From: Dietzia alimentaria 72
GTDB taxonomy: Bacteria > Actinomycetota > Actinomycetes > Mycobacteriales > Mycobacteriaceae
DNA: 64,000 bases
Assembly: GCF_000226215.1 (NCBI RefSeq)
Contig: NZ_AGFF01000023.1
Span: forward strand, 248,001 to 312,000
Direction of reading: 5' to 3'
In this document: positions 42,789-53,062 of the stretch, one piece after another
Position numbering within the stretch: the first letter of the stretch is position 1
Layout of the letters: each line of letters starts with the position of its first letter
Notes under the pieces: generated by a model
What the model was told of the DNA's origin: nothing
Databases searched by the model: none
The model's input: the letters and a program-made list of their open reading frames with translations, nothing else
Made by a program: the position numbers and the translations under genes

Positions 42789-44110
42789 CACAGGAACGGA
42801 CGACCGACTGGACGGGCCGAGTGCTGCGCGTGCGTGTGGAGGGCCCAGCGCAGGGCGGGGAGTTCGTGGCGCGGCACGAGGGGCGCGTGGTGTTCTGCCG
42901 CGGCGCCATCACCGGCGAACTGGTGGACGTTGTGGTGGACGACGACCCGGGTCGCGCATTCTGCCGCGGGACGGTCAGCGCGGTGATCGAACCGTCACCA
43001 CACCGGGTGGAGCCGAGATGCCCCGCGGCGGCCGCCGGCGCAGGCTGCTGCGACTGGAGCCATATCGCCCCTGAGGCCGCCCGCGGTTACGCCGGGCGGA
43101 TCATCGCCGAGCAGGCGGCCCGCATCGGAGGGATCGATGACGCGGGCGGTGTGGTGCCCGTGGAGTCGCCCGCGGGCGATGACGCGACCACCGGTTGGCG
43201 AACGGTCGCCAGGTGGGTCACCGATAACGAAGGGACGCCGGGCGTGCGCCGCGCACGGTCCCGGGACCTGGTCACCGAACCCTGTGTCCAACCCGATTCC
43301 CGCATACTGCGCGCGGTCCTGGACGCCGATGTCGGTCCGGGGCGTGAGGTGCTGGGTGTGATCGGGGACGACGGCGGGATCCATGTCGCACACCGCGCGG
43401 CCGACTCCAGGGGTCCGGGCGGTCGCGGTCGACGGTCTCGAGCGTCCGCCGCCACCCGAGCGCGAGCCAGACACGCCCGCGCCGGTAACTGGCAGACAGT
43501 GACGGGGGAGCACGTCGTCCTGCGCCGGGTAGCTGGCTACGAGTGGCGATTGCCGGTCGAGGCGTTCTGGCAGGCGCACCGCTCCGCCGCTGGCCATTAC
43601 GCCGACCTGGTACGTGCTGCTGTGGCGGCAGCTCCGGGTCCCGCCACGGATCCGGTGGTGTGGGACTTGTACGGCGGAGCGGGGTTGTTCTCCGCCGCCG
43701 TGCTCGACGTGTTGCCCTCCGCTCGCGTCACGATCGTCGAGTCGGCGTCGTCGTCGCTCCGCGCTGTGACCACCGCGCTGAGCGAGGAGACCGGCATTCG
43801 GTCGGTGCGGTCGAGAGTGGAGTCGTTTCTCGAGACGCCCGCGGACACGGACGGCGGTTCCGCCGATCCGGACATCGTGATTCTGGACCCACCGCGCGGT
43901 GGTGCGGGGATCGCGGTCATGGAGCACCTCTCCTCGAGGGTCGGCACACGGATCGTGCACGTGGGGTGCGATCCCGCGAGCCTCGCCCGGGATGTCGGCG
44001 TCCTGGTTTCCCGCGGCTGGTCCCTGGCCTCCCTCAGCGGCGTGGCGTCCTTCCCCGGGACCCATCACATCGAGGGGATCGCGGTGCTCGACGCACCCGG
44101 TGGGATCTGA
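42785..44110 (+). CDS. RNA (uracil-5-)methyltransferase, TrmA/RlmD-like
   Basis: A 441-residue SAM-dependent enzyme. An N-terminal TRAM-like domain (first 70 residues) is followed by a cysteine motif RCPAAAAGAGCCDW. The Rossmann domain holds VVWDLYGGAGLFSAA and ILDPPRGGAG, and the catalytic cysteine is in HVGCDPASLARD. The iron-sulphur motif looks irregular, with CC where CGGC is usual. An arginine/glycine-rich insert of about 30 residues lies near position 210. The target uridine (tRNA or 23S rRNA) cannot be told from sequence. Confidence 0.85.
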   Translation: MTQERTTDWTGRVLRVRVEGPAQGGEFVARHEGRVVFCRGAITGELVDVVVDDDPGRAFCRGTVSAVIEPSPHRVEPRCPAAAAGAGCCDWSHIAPEAARGYAGRIIAEQAARIGGIDDAGGVVPVESPAGDDATTGWRTVARWVTDNEGTPGVRRARSRDLVTEPCVQPDSRILRAVLDADVGPGREVLGVIGDDGGIHVAHRAADSRGPGGRGRRSRASAATRARARHARAGNWQTVTGEHVVLRRVAGYEWRLPVEAFWQAHRSAAGHYADLVRAAVAAAPGPATDPVVWDLYGGAGLFSAAVLDVLPSARVTIVESASSSLRAVTTALSEETGIRSVRSRVESFLETPADTDGGSADPDIVILDPPRGGAGIAVMEHLSSRVGTRIVHVGCDPASLARDVGVLVSRGWSLASLSGVASFPGTHHIEGIAVLDAPGGI

Positions 44111-44171
44111 CGACTACCGTGGGGCCCGTCGCGACCACGGCCCACGGGCGAGTCCTCGGGACAGGAGACCG

Positions 44172-44177
44172 TAGACT
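44172..44177 (+). promoter_or_regulatory. candidate dxs -10 element TAGACT
   Basis: TAGACT lies about 50 bases before the dxs start and would give a short leader containing GGGAAGG. Confidence 0.4.
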
Positions 44178-44227
44178 GTCGTTTCGACCCAGTGGGGTGT
44201 TGGTCAGGGAAGGTGCAGTCGACAGCA

Positions 44228-46117
44228 ATGAGCGTGCTCGATCAGGTGAACGGCCCCGCAGACCTCCGCGCGCTGAGCGCCGAGCAATTGGGCCAGCTGT
44301 GCGGCGAGATCCGTGAATTTCTCATTCGGAAGGTCTCGGCCACGGGCGGACATCTCGGGCCCAACCTCGGGGTAGTCGAACTGTCCGTGGCCCTGCACCG
44401 GGTGTTCAACTCGCCGCGCGACCCGATCATCTTCGACACCGGACACCAGTCCTACGTCCACAAGATGCTGACCGGGCGTCGCGACGAGTTCGACGGGCTC
44501 CGCACCCGCGACGGACTATCCGGCTATCCGTGTCGCGCGGAGAGCGAACACGACATCGTCGAGTCATCCCACGCCACGGCGTCCCTGTCGTACGCAGACG
44601 GACTGGCTAAGGCCTACTCCTTGCGTGGTGAGACCGACCGAACGGTGGTGGCGGTGATCGGTGACGGTGCGATGACCGGCGGGATGGCCTGGGAGGCGCT
44701 CAACAACATCGCAGCCGGCAAGGATCGACCGATGGTGATAGTGGTCAACGACAACGGCCGCTCGTACTCGCCGACAATCGGCGGGATCGCCGAACGGCTG
44801 GGAGCGCTGCGCTTGCAGCCGGCATACGAGAAGGCAATGGACCGCACCAAGCGGACCCTCGGCGCACGGAAAGACCTGATCGGCAAAACCGTCTACTCGG
44901 TCCTCCACGGCATCAAGGCCGGTCTCAAGGACGTGGTCTCCCCCCAGGAGCTGTTCGCCGACCTCGGGATCAAGTACATGGGCCCCGTCGACGGGCACAA
45001 CCTCGCGGCCACAGAGAGCGCACTGCGCCTGGCCAAGGAGTTCGGCGGGCCCGTGATGGTCCACGTCGTGACCCGCAAGGGCATGGGCTACGTCCACGCG
45101 GAGAACAACGTCGCCGACCAGATGCACGCGACCGGCGTCATCGACCCTGACACGGGCAAGCCGCTGTCGTCCTCATCAGCTGAGGACTGGACCACCGTCT
45201 TCTCCCACGAGCTCTGTGAGATCGGGACGGAGCGCGACGACGTGGTGGCTATCACCGCGGCGATGGCCGGCCCCACCGGCCTCACGGCCTTCGGGGAGAG
45301 GTTCCCGGACAGGATGTACGACGTCGGCATCGCCGAACAGCACGCCATGGCCTCGGCGGCGGGGCTGGCTCTTGGCGGTCTTTATCCCGTCGTGGCCATC
45401 TACTCGACCTTCCTCAACCGTGCCTTCGACCAGCTACTGATGGACGTGGCGCTGCTCCGTCAGCCGGTCACGCTCGTCCTGGATCGCTCGGGCGTCACGG
45501 GGCCGGACGGTGCAAGTCACAACGGCATGTGGGACCTATCCTTAACCGGCATCGTCCCCGGCGTGCGGGTAGCTGCACCGCGTGACTCACTGACGCTGCG
45601 CCAGGAGCTCCGCGAGGCAGTGGAGGTCACGGACGGACCGACGGTCATCCGGTTCCCCAAGGGGTCCGTGGGCGACCCGGTTCCCGCCCTCGACACGTCC
45701 GACGACGGGGTCGACCGGGTCCATGGCACCGGCCGCGCAGACGTCCTTGTCATGGCTATCGGCTCGATGGTCGTACCTGCCGTAGAGGCGGCCCGCATCC
45801 TCGAATCCGACGGACTGAGCGTGGATGTGGTTGATCCGCGATGGGTCTACCCGGTTCCGGCGTCCATCGTCGAGGCTTCGAGGGGGCGCGATCTCGTGGT
45901 CAGCGTCGAGGATAACGGACTCCATGGCGGAGTCGGTTCGGCGCTGTCCGCCCGCCTCGAGACCGCGGGCATCAGATGCGACCGTCTCTCGCTCGGCATA
46001 CCGCAGGAGTTCCTTGACCACGCCTCACGCGGCGAGATTCTCGCCGACGCAGGGCTCACCCCCGGCGGCATCGCCGAGAGTATACGCGGGCGTCTCACCA
46101 AGAAGCAGACCGACTGA
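44228..46117 (+). CDS. dxs: 1-deoxy-D-xylulose-5-phosphate synthase
   Basis: A 629-residue thiamine-diphosphate enzyme, the first step of the MEP isoprenoid route, joining pyruvate and glyceraldehyde 3-phosphate. [11 protein letters not shown], the TPP motif [16 protein letters not shown] and the catalytic-glutamate segment [16 protein letters not shown] are complete. ATG 44228 gives a start matching the family ([11 protein letters not shown]); GGGAAGG is 14 bases upstream, so spacing is loose. It converges on the RNase D gene. Confidence 0.96.
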   Translation: MSVLDQVNGPADLRALSAEQLGQLCGEIREFLIRKVSATGGHLGPNLGVVELSVALHRVFNSPRDPIIFDTGHQSYVHKMLTGRRDEFDGLRTRDGLSGYPCRAESEHDIVESSHATASLSYADGLAKAYSLRGETDRTVVAVIGDGAMTGGMAWEALNNIAAGKDRPMVIVVNDNGRSYSPTIGGIAERLGALRLQPAYEKAMDRTKRTLGARKDLIGKTVYSVLHGIKAGLKDVVSPQELFADLGIKYMGPVDGHNLAATESALRLAKEFGGPVMVHVVTRKGMGYVHAENNVADQMHATGVIDPDTGKPLSSSSAEDWTTVFSHELCEIGTERDDVVAITAAMAGPTGLTAFGERFPDRMYDVGIAEQHAMASAAGLALGGLYPVVAIYSTFLNRAFDQLLMDVALLRQPVTLVLDRSGVTGPDGASHNGMWDLSLTGIVPGVRVAAPRDSLTLRQELREAVEVTDGPTVIRFPKGSVGDPVPALDTSDDGVDRVHGTGRADVLVMAIGSMVVPAVEAARILESDGLSVDVVDPRWVYPVPASIVEASRGRDLVVSVEDNGLHGGVGSALSARLETAGIRCDRLSLGIPQEFLDHASRGEILADAGLTPGGIAESIRGRLTKKQTD

Positions 46118-46140
46118 CGACTGCGATGCGTGCAGAGTGC

Positions 46141-47379
46141 TCAGTCCGCGGCGCGGAACTCGCGGACCGTATCCAGTAGTACAGGACCGGTGAGGTCGAT
46201 CTGCCACTGCCGCGCTTGCTCGGCCCGCAGGACCTCGTCCAACAGTTCGGCGTCGTCGGTAGGACGATTCGTGGCGGCACGCCAGACCCACAGTCTCAGG
46301 GTTGAGGGTTTGAGCAAAAGCCCGTGCTCCAGTTCCAGGTCGTCGGCGAGAGCGCCGATAGCCTCGCGTGCGGCCTCCAACAGGATTGCTGCCTGTGGCT
46401 CGTGTCGCTTCCACGACGCATGAGGAGGGTGTTCACCCTTCGGCCCGGAGCGGGACGGTAGATCCGCGCGACCCAGGCCCTCTGCCCACTCGAGGGCTGC
46501 TAACCATTCGGGGGCCAGTCGACGGCGTTGTGGGCCGTCGAACCCGTCGATCGCCAGTAAACCGGACCGGGAGGTGGGGGCGACGCGTGCCGCCTCGATG
46601 ATGGCGGAGTCGCTCAGGAGTCGTTTGGGGGCGATGTCGCTTTCGGCGGCAACGCGGTCTCGCGCCATCCAAAGTTCTCTGGCCCGGGCCATCTGGCGGG
46701 TATCGCGAAGTGACGACAACTGGGACAACCGCCGCCAGGGTTCCACTGCGGCCGGCGCGGGGCCGGCCTCGACGAGATGTCGACACTCGGCCTCGAACCA
46801 CTCTCGACGGCCGAGGTCGTCCAGACGGGGGACCACGACGCCAGCGAGTTCGTGGAGGAACAGGACGTCGTAGGCGGCGTAGTCGAGCCAGGAGCCCGGC
46901 AGGGGACGGCGGGACCAGTCGGCCGCCGAATGGGCCTTGGCGAGAGCGATGCCTAGGTGCTCGGAGATCATCGCACCGAGGTTGACGCGTTCGCTGCCCA
47001 GGAACCGTCCCGCCAGCTCGGTGTCGACCAGCGAAGTGGGGACGACTCCGAGTTCACGAAGGGATGGGAGGTCCTGACTCGCGGCGTGCAGCAGGAGAGG
47101 TCGCTGCGAAAGAAGTGTGGCTAGGGGCCCCACCGTCTGACCCGGGGTCTCGGGGTCCACTAGCAGCGCCGGGCCGGAGTCCGCACGTAACTGTAGAAGG
47201 AACGCCCGCTCCGAATAGCGGATCCCGGAGGCGCGCTCGACATCCACTGCGACGGGGCCGGAGGACGAGTCGAGAGTCGAGGCGACGGCCTCGATGCCGG
47301 GTTGGTCGTCCACGAACTCGTACTCCGCCGGAGGGGGCGGAGTCCCGGGCGGAGTGTCACCGCGGCGGCGGACGCTCAC
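46141..47379 (-). CDS. rnd: ribonuclease D-like 3'-5' exonuclease with HRDC domain
   Basis: A 412-residue DEDD-family nuclease expected to trim tRNA and other RNA 3' ends. The first pair is D46 and E48 in AVDVERASG, the second aspartate lies in HAASQDLPSL, and the last motif is DYAAYDVLFL (DEDDy type). An HRDC domain follows near residues 215-295. GTG 47379 overlaps the DUF3000 stop, so the two are coupled. The same pair is found in mycobacteria. Confidence 0.92.
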   Translation of the reverse strand: MSVRRRGDTPPGTPPPPAEYEFVDDQPGIEAVASTLDSSSGPVAVDVERASGIRYSERAFLLQLRADSGPALLVDPETPGQTVGPLATLLSQRPLLLHAASQDLPSLRELGVVPTSLVDTELAGRFLGSERVNLGAMISEHLGIALAKAHSAADWSRRPLPGSWLDYAAYDVLFLHELAGVVVPRLDDLGRREWFEAECRHLVEAGPAPAAVEPWRRLSQLSSLRDTRQMARARELWMARDRVAAESDIAPKRLLSDSAIIEAARVAPTSRSGLLAIDGFDGPQRRRLAPEWLAALEWAEGLGRADLPSRSGPKGEHPPHASWKRHEPQAAILLEAAREAIGALADDLELEHGLLLKPSTLRLWVWRAATNRPTDDAELLDEVLRAEQARQWQIDLTGPVLLDTVREFRAAD

Positions 47380-47963
47380 GCCCGACGATGGAGGGAGGTC
47401 ACGCCGACGGGCGGCAGGCCTGCGGCCAGGGCGAGGGTGGTGCAGAACGCGGCGGCATGACCGGTGAGGTCCGATTCGAGCGCGGTCCAGGAGGCGCGCA
47501 GTTCGAGCTGATGCGCCTGTGGCGGGCCCGAAATGTCGCCGTAGCGGACGGAGGCTGTGCTCGTGACGGTGCCGCCGAGAGCGGTATAGGGGCCCGCCTC
47601 CTCATCAAGGTTCTCGGTCAGCCAACTCCACGCCACCTGGGGCAGGAGTGGGTCTCCGGCAAGCGAGGCTTCCATGTCCGCCTGGATGTAAGCGACTAGC
47701 CGGAGGGTCCCGTTCCACGCGTCGTCCCCAGTCGGGTCGTGGAGGAGGATGAGCCGACCGAAGGCATCGCCGTCGGAAAACTCGGGAACGTTATCCCCGG
47801 ACGGTGGGATGATCTCCACGCCGAGAGCGTGACTGAATGGCGCGAGACGCTGTGGTGGGCGGATGGGGCCCACCGAGATCTCGGGGCGGACCTCGAGTCG
47901 CGATAGAGACTCGACCGCTTCCCGGAAGATCTCGGGCTCGCCGTCATTGACCGATGTGCTCAC
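47376..47963 (-). CDS. DUF3000 family protein
   Basis: A 195-residue soluble protein restricted to Actinobacteria. RPEISVGPIRPPQRLAPFSHAL and GRLILLHDPTGDDAWNGTLRLVAYIQADME are its recognisable segments (cores RPPQRLAPFSHAL and HDPTGDDAWNGTLRLVAY). GTG 47963 lies 8 bases after a -10 hexamer; the frame continues upstream but overlaps the hemE control region. Coupling to RNase D hints at RNA metabolism, but no function is known. Confidence 0.82.
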   Translation of the reverse strand: MSTSVNDGEPEIFREAVESLSRLEVRPEISVGPIRPPQRLAPFSHALGVEIIPPSGDNVPEFSDGDAFGRLILLHDPTGDDAWNGTLRLVAYIQADMEASLAGDPLLPQVAWSWLTENLDEEAGPYTALGGTVTSTASVRYGDISGPPQAHQLELRASWTALESDLTGHAAAFCTTLALAAGLPPVGVTSLHRRA

Positions 47964-47971
47964 GGGTCGCC

Positions 47972-47977
47972 ACGCTA
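47972..47977 (-). promoter_or_regulatory. -10 element TAGCGT, leaderless DUF3000 gene
   Basis: On the minus strand TAGCGT ends 8 bases before GTG 47963, in the gap divergent from hemE. Confidence 0.45.
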
Positions 47978-48069
47978 GCCACCGTGTTCCGGCGGGAGCA
48001 GAAGGCGCGCCGTCACACGGCCGGGTGGGCTGACAGGCCCCGGGAGCCCGGTCGTGGGACCATGGGGTC

Positions 48070-49188
48070 GTGGCTAACTCCGATGTGACCTCGACTTCCC
48101 TCCCCGACGACTCTGCCAGGGCTGCAGGCGAACCTACCGGCCGCCGTTCGGGAACAGGGCCGTACCTCGACGAAGTAACCGGTGCCGGCGGCTCGCACAC
48201 CCCGGTGTGGTTCATGCGGCAGGCCGGACGGTCGCTGCCCGAATACAAGAAGGTCCGTGGCGAGTCCACGATGCTCGAAGCGTGCTTCAATCCCGAGATG
48301 ACCTGCGAGATAACCCTTCAGCCCGTGCGACGCCACGGGGTCGACGCGGCGATCTTCTTCTCCGACATCGTGATCCCGCTTGCTGCAGCGGGCGTGGACA
48401 TCGACATCGTTCCCGGTGTTGGCCCGGTCGTCGCCGAGCCGATTCGTGACGCCGCCGCCGTGGCGCGATTTCCCGAGCTCACCCCCGACAAGTTGGTGGC
48501 GATCGAGGAGGCCGTCCGTCTGATCATTCGCGAGCTAGATCCGGCGATCGCACTCATCGGCTTCGCCGGTGCCCCCTTCACCCTGGCGTCCTACCTGATC
48601 GAGGGCGGCCCGAGCCGGAACCATGAGCACACCAAGTCGCTCATGTACTCCCAGCCCGACCTGTGGAACTCGTTGATGAGCAAGCTCGCCGATCTCACAA
48701 CGGTGTTCCTGCGCGCCCAGATCGGTGCTGGCGTGGATGCCGTCCAGCTCTTCGACTCGTGGGCCGGTGCGTTGACCCAGCGCGACTACCGTTCGCTGGT
48801 TCTGCCGCACTCCACACAGATCCTTTCCGATGACCTGGTGTCCTCGGTCCCGAGTACGCACTTCGGAGTGGGAACGGGCGAGCTCCTGGGTGCGATGTCG
48901 GAAGCCGGTTCCGAGGTCGTGGGCGTGGATTGGCGGATCCCGCTCGACGACGCCGCCACCCGCGTGCCGGGCAAGGTTCTTCAGGGCAACCTCGACCCGG
49001 CGATGCTCTTCGCTGAGCGATCGGCGCTGGACGGGGAGGTCAAACGCATTGTCGAAGAGGGCGCACGGGCTCGTACGAACGGTGCCCGCGGGCACGTGTT
49101 CAACCTCGGCCACGGCGTTCTGCCGACCACCGACGCCGGCGCCGTCACCCATGTCGTGGACCTGGTTCACGAGCTGACCGGGAAGTAA
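48070..49188 (+). CDS. hemE: uroporphyrinogen decarboxylase
   Basis: A 372-residue enzyme decarboxylating uroporphyrinogen III to coproporphyrinogen III. The signature [16 protein letters not shown] and the later [19 protein letters not shown] (core [14 protein letters not shown]) are intact. The first 30 residues are variable and serine/glycine-rich. GTG 48070 is the plausible start. hemY and hemQ follow directly, giving an operon for three of the last four haem steps. Confidence 0.96.
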   Translation: MANSDVTSTSLPDDSARAAGEPTGRRSGTGPYLDEVTGAGGSHTPVWFMRQAGRSLPEYKKVRGESTMLEACFNPEMTCEITLQPVRRHGVDAAIFFSDIVIPLAAAGVDIDIVPGVGPVVAEPIRDAAAVARFPELTPDKLVAIEEAVRLIIRELDPAIALIGFAGAPFTLASYLIEGGPSRNHEHTKSLMYSQPDLWNSLMSKLADLTTVFLRAQIGAGVDAVQLFDSWAGALTQRDYRSLVLPHSTQILSDDLVSSVPSTHFGVGTGELLGAMSEAGSEVVGVDWRIPLDDAATRVPGKVLQGNLDPAMLFAERSALDGEVKRIVEEGARARTNGARGHVFNLGHGVLPTTDAGAVTHVVDLVHELTGK

Positions 49189-49190
49189 CC

Positions 49191-50573
49191 GTGGCGCCAC
49201 ATGTCGTGGTGGTCGGCGGAGGGCTCAGTGGACTGACCTCCGCCTACCAGCTCTCTCGTGACCTCCCGGACGTCCGGATCACGATCCTCGAGGCCGGTGC
49301 GAGGCCCGGTGGCGCATTGCACACCACTGATTTCCCCTCCGGCCCGATGGAGCTCGGGGCCGAGGCATTCATCGCTCGTCGTCCCGAGGCTTCAGAACTC
49401 GTGTCCGAGTTGGGACTGACGAGCGCGCTGCGCCATCCTGGCTCGCTGAAGCCGGCCCTGCTCACCCGTGGCCAACTGGTCCCGATGCCCGCCCGTACCC
49501 TCATGGGACTTCCCTCCGACGTGTCAACGCTGTCCGATGTGCTCAGTGCCGACGAGACCGAGATTGCGGCCCGCGAGGTGGACCTCCCGCTGAACTGGGA
49601 GCCGGGCGGCGACATCTCACTGGGAACCCTCGTGGGCGAGCGGTTCGGCCCCGCCGTGGTGACACGGCTCCTCGACCCCATGCTCGGCGGGGTGTACGCC
49701 GCCCCCAGCAGTGGTCTCGGCCTACGGCAAGTCGTCCCGGGACTGGCCGAGGCCCTGGACCGCGGGGCACCCAGCCTTACCACCGCTGCCGGTGAACTCG
49801 TCGGACGCACCGTGCCGGGTCCGGTGTTCGCGACCCTCGACGGCGGCTACCGCCGACTGGTTGATGCGCTCGCGATCGCTTCCGGCGCGTTGATCCGCAC
49901 GCACGCCACCTGCACCTCCATCCGGACTGACGGTCGCGGATACGTTCTTGGGGTCCGTGGTGAACGCGGGGAGTGGCTGGAGGAGGCCGACCTCGTCGTC
50001 GTGGCCGTCCCTGTTCCCCACGCCGTCCCCCTTCTGTCCTCCACCGGAGTCGCCGATGCTGCGGTGCGGGTTCTGACGGAGGTTCGTACCGCATCGTCGG
50101 CCGTGGTCGCGCTGGAAGTGGAGAGGTCCGTCGATTTCCCTGAACAATCCGGGGTACTCGTGGCCACAGACGAGCCGGTTCCGTACAAGGCGATCACCTT
50201 CACCAGTCGCAAATGGCCCCACCTCGACGATCGCCCCGGCCATCTGGTGCGTGTGTCGTTCGGGCGGCTCGACGACGACGAGATCCTCACCGCGGACGAC
50301 CCCGCCCTGGCCCGGATGGCTGAATCGGCGGTGGCAGACCTTTGTGGGGCGCGCCCAGCGATCCTGCACTCGCGGGTACGGCGTTGGGACCACGCCCTCG
50401 CCGAGATCGGTCCCGGTCACGACGTCAGGATCGCGGCGGTCCGCGCCGCACTGGCCGACACGCTGCCCGGTATCGAACTCGTGGGCGGGGCTACCGAGGG
50501 GGTGGGCGTACCGGCGTGTATCGGCTCCGCCCGGGCCGCGGCCCGGCGTCTGGCTGAGAAGTGGCAGGATTGA
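49191..50573 (+). CDS. hemY: coproporphyrinogen III oxidase, HemY type
   Basis: A 460-residue FAD enzyme. VVVVGGGLSGLTSAYQL is the dinucleotide-binding start, ELGAEAFIARRPE the HemY-type substrate loop and GGATEGVGVPACIGSARAAA the C-terminal FAD motif. In Actinobacteria with HemQ this protein oxidises coproporphyrinogen III to coproporphyrin III (also named CgoX), not protoporphyrinogen. GTG 49191 starts two bases after the hemE stop. Confidence 0.93.
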   Translation: MAPHVVVVGGGLSGLTSAYQLSRDLPDVRITILEAGARPGGALHTTDFPSGPMELGAEAFIARRPEASELVSELGLTSALRHPGSLKPALLTRGQLVPMPARTLMGLPSDVSTLSDVLSADETEIAAREVDLPLNWEPGGDISLGTLVGERFGPAVVTRLLDPMLGGVYAAPSSGLGLRQVVPGLAEALDRGAPSLTTAAGELVGRTVPGPVFATLDGGYRRLVDALAIASGALIRTHATCTSIRTDGRGYVLGVRGERGEWLEEADLVVVAVPVPHAVPLLSSTGVADAAVRVLTEVRTASSAVVALEVERSVDFPEQSGVLVATDEPVPYKAITFTSRKWPHLDDRPGHLVRVSFGRLDDDEILTADDPALARMAESAVADLCGARPAILHSRVRRWDHALAEIGPGHDVRIAAVRAALADTLPGIELVGGATEGVGVPACIGSARAAARRLAEKWQD

Positions 50574-50576
50574 GAC

Positions 50577-51272
50577 ATGGCACGCCTTGACTACTCCAAG
50601 CTCAACTCGACTCTGCGCTACCTGATGTTTTCGGCTTTCAGCGTGACCCCCGGGCAACTGGGGGAGGACCGCACGGCCGTCGGCACCGATCTCGAGAAAT
50701 TCCTTGCCCGTTACGAGGACACCGACGTGGTGGTCCGCGGACTGTACGACGTCTCCGGACTCCGCGCCGAGGCCGACTTCATGATCTGGACCCACGCAGA
50801 GCACATCGAAGACCTGCAGGGGTTCTACAACGACTTCCGCCGCAGCACCCACCTCGGTCGCGCGAGCACTGTCTTCTGGTCGAACACGGCGTTGCACCGT
50901 CCCGCGGAGTTCAACAAGAGCCACATCCCGGCGTTCCTCGCTGACGAGGAGCCCGGCGCCTACATCTCCGTCTACCCGTTTGTCCGCTCCTACGAGTGGT
51001 ACCTCCTCCCTGACGAGGAGCGTCGCCAGATCCTCGCCGCCCACGGCCGCGCCGCACGCGAATTCCCGGACGTGCGCGCCAACACGGTTCCGGCATTCAC
51101 GCTCGGCGATTACGAGTGGCTGTTGGCCTTCGAAGCCCCCGCGCTGGACCGCATCGTGGACCTGATGCGCGAGATGCGCGCCACAGAGGCCCGTCGCCAC
51201 GTCCGCGAGGAGATCCCGTTCTTCACCGGGCCGCGGGTGACGGCCGCGAAACTGGCGTCTAGCATGCCCTGA
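50577..51272 (+). CDS. hemQ: coproheme decarboxylase HemQ/ChdC
   Basis: A 231-residue chlorite-dismutase-fold enzyme that turns coproheme into haem b with peroxide. [31 protein letters not shown] and [12 protein letters not shown] contain family features (core [17 protein letters not shown]); the SYEWY segment carries the reactive tyrosine region. It starts 3 bases after hemY. Its presence confirms the coproporphyrin-dependent route. The ferrochelatase gene (cpfC) is not in this window. Confidence 0.95.
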   Translation: MARLDYSKLNSTLRYLMFSAFSVTPGQLGEDRTAVGTDLEKFLARYEDTDVVVRGLYDVSGLRAEADFMIWTHAEHIEDLQGFYNDFRRSTHLGRASTVFWSNTALHRPAEFNKSHIPAFLADEEPGAYISVYPFVRSYEWYLLPDEERRQILAAHGRAAREFPDVRANTVPAFTLGDYEWLLAFEAPALDRIVDLMREMRATEARRHVREEIPFFTGPRVTAAKLASSMP

Positions 51273-51293
51273 CGGTCGCTGGGGCCGATGATC

Positions 51294-51328
51294 GAGCCCG
51301 CCGGGGAGCAATCTCCCCCGGCGGGCTC
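51294..51328. terminator. bidirectional terminator between hemQ and msrB
   Basis: Perfect 13-bp stem GAGCCCGCCGGGG / CCCCGGCGGGCTC with a 9-base loop, followed by CGTCGTCTTCTT. It lies between converging stops. Confidence 0.9.
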
Positions 51329-51368
51329 CGTCGTCTTCTTCGGTACCCGCGAGCCGCGCGGGCTGCGG

Positions 51369-51803
51369 TCAGTCCTTCTTCGGCTCGAGGGTCAGACTCA
51401 GAGAGTTGATGCAGTAGCGCAGATCCGTGGGCGTGGGGTAGCCCTCTCCCTCGAAGACGTGGCCCAGGTGACCGTGGCAGGTCGCACACAGCACCTCCAC
51501 GCGCCGCATGCCCAGCGAATCGTCGACGCGCTCGATGATGGAGTCACCGGCCAGCGGGCTGTAGAAGGACGGCCAACCGCAGTCGGACTCGAACTTGCCG
51601 TCACTACGGAACAACTCGGCCCCGCAGCCGCGGCAGCGGTAAACGCCCTCGGTCTTGGTCTCGTTGTACTCACCGGTGAACGGACGCTCGGTGCCTGCCT
51701 TGCGCAAAACACGGTACTCGTCAGGCGTGAGCCTGCGCCTCCACTCGGCGTCGTCGAGTGTGAAGTCCGGCTGAGAGGTGTTGGTATTGACTGTCTCGCT
51801 CAT
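51369..51803 (-). CDS. msrB: peptide-methionine (R)-S-oxide reductase
   Basis: A 144-residue repair enzyme reducing methionine-R-sulphoxide. Zinc cysteines are C57/C60 (CRGC) and C106/C109 (CATC). The catalytic cysteine is C131 in RYCINS, and C75 in SDCGWPSF can act as resolving residue. HGHLGHVFEGEG is the usual active-site strand. The first 15 residues are variable and hydrophilic. aftC ends 9 bases upstream of its start on the same strand. Confidence 0.96.
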   Translation of the reverse strand: MSETVNTNTSQPDFTLDDAEWRRRLTPDEYRVLRKAGTERPFTGEYNETKTEGVYRCRGCGAELFRSDGKFESDCGWPSFYSPLAGDSIIERVDDSLGMRRVEVLCATCHGHLGHVFEGEGYPTPTDLRYCINSLSLTLEPKKD

Positions 51804-51812
51804 GCCCGCAGG

Positions 51813-53009
51813 CTACGCCGACGCGGCGGTCGGTGCGATCCGCTCGTAGCGGCGGGGGTCCGTTCGCCGCCACAGCAACACCACGAGCACGGTGACGAGG
51901 ATGAGCAACCATCCCAGGGTGGGGTGCGCGAACTCGAGCAGACGGCCGTAATACGGCCACCGCACGGACTCCCAGAAGTCCAGGGTGAAAAAGGCGTAGG
52001 CGGCGAGCCAGGCTGGCCAGTTCCGGACCAGCGACTTGTCCAGCACCACCGTGAGCATGAGCGGGATCAGCATCATCGAGTAGTACATCTGGCCCAGAGT
52101 GGAAACCAGGAAGACGCCGGCCAGAATGACGCCGGACGTAGTGGCCAGCCACAGAACCTCGTGGTTGTGGCGGTAGTCCATGAGCAGCCAGACGGCAGCG
52201 AGGGTGGCCATCACCACGAGGATGCGTGCCACCAGGATGACCGGCTCAGGGACGCCGTAGTACAGACCGAGCCCGGCGATCGAACTGTTGTAGTAATCGC
52301 GTACCTCGCCCATGTAGGCGAGCGTGCTGTCGACGTACCGGCGTGCGTCCACCGTCAGTGCCCAGCCAGCGCCCATGGTCACGGCGGGGATAGACAGCGC
52401 GGCCACGAACGGCTGCCATTGCCTACGAATCAGTGGGAGCACCAGCAGCGGAGCGAGCATCGGTTTTATAGCCAGGGAAGCGCCCATCGCCACGCCCGCC
52501 CACCAGAGTCGCCGCCGGTGCAGCAGGTGGAGGAACGCGACCTGGCACAGAAAAATAACGCCATTAACGTTGGTGAAGACCAGGGTATTGGTCACCGCCT
52601 CGGTGCAGAACGCGGCGAGCAGGATTGCGGGTGCGGCGTAGGTCCGGACGTCCAGGTCAAACAGTCGCATGAGCAGCCACAGTGCACCGACGATCGCTGT
52701 GGCATTGATGATGATGAAGAGCCATCGCGCGATCGTGTAGTTGTCGATCATCCCGAACGGCGCCAACACGAACGTGCCGCTGGGCGCATAAAGATAGTGA
52801 GGTTGGACCGTGAGCAGGCTCTCACCGTAGACGGGTTCGCCGGCCAGAAAGTGTCTGGTGGCGGTGTACACCGTGCCGAAGTCGTTGGTGATCGATCCGT
52901 TGACGGCCTTGATGAGGACGCGGTGGATCACGGTCATGATCGCCAGCGGCCACAAGATGTGGTTCAGAAGGCGTGGCACGGAGGTCGTGCTTCGAGTCGG
53001 CAGCGGCAC
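51813..53009 (-). CDS. aftC: alpha-(1->3)-arabinofuranosyltransferase AftC-like, GT-C type
   Basis: A 398-residue membrane glycosyltransferase with about 10 hydrophobic helices. The likely catalytic aspartate is D43 in the first external loop, SITNDFGTVYTATRHF, as in AftC (GT87), which branches arabinan of arabinogalactan and lipoarabinomannan using decaprenyl-phosphoarabinose. Synteny with msrB and hemQ matches mycobacterial aftC. GTG 53009 fits the leaderless hexamer; GTG 53028-53030 upstream is also in frame. Its presence implies a mycobacterial-type arabinan wall. Confidence 0.85.
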   Translation of the reverse strand: MPLPTRSTTSVPRLLNHILWPLAIMTVIHRVLIKAVNGSITNDFGTVYTATRHFLAGEPVYGESLLTVQPHYLYAPSGTFVLAPFGMIDNYTIARWLFIIINATAIVGALWLLMRLFDLDVRTYAAPAILLAAFCTEAVTNTLVFTNVNGVIFLCQVAFLHLLHRRRLWWAGVAMGASLAIKPMLAPLLVLPLIRRQWQPFVAALSIPAVTMGAGWALTVDARRYVDSTLAYMGEVRDYYNSSIAGLGLYYGVPEPVILVARILVVMATLAAVWLLMDYRHNHEVLWLATTSGVILAGVFLVSTLGQMYYSMMLIPLMLTVVLDKSLVRNWPAWLAAYAFFTLDFWESVRWPYYGRLLEFAHPTLGWLLILVTVLVVLLWRRTDPRRYERIAPTAASA

Positions 53010-53016
53010 GCATCGC

Positions 53017-53022
53017 AGGGTA
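53017..53022 (-). promoter_or_regulatory. -10 element TACCCT, leaderless aftC
   Basis: On the minus strand TACCCT ends 7 bases before GTG 53009. Confidence 0.5.
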
Positions 53023-53062
53023 CCGCCCACACGTCCGGGTTCAGGTTAGGCACCCCGGCCCG

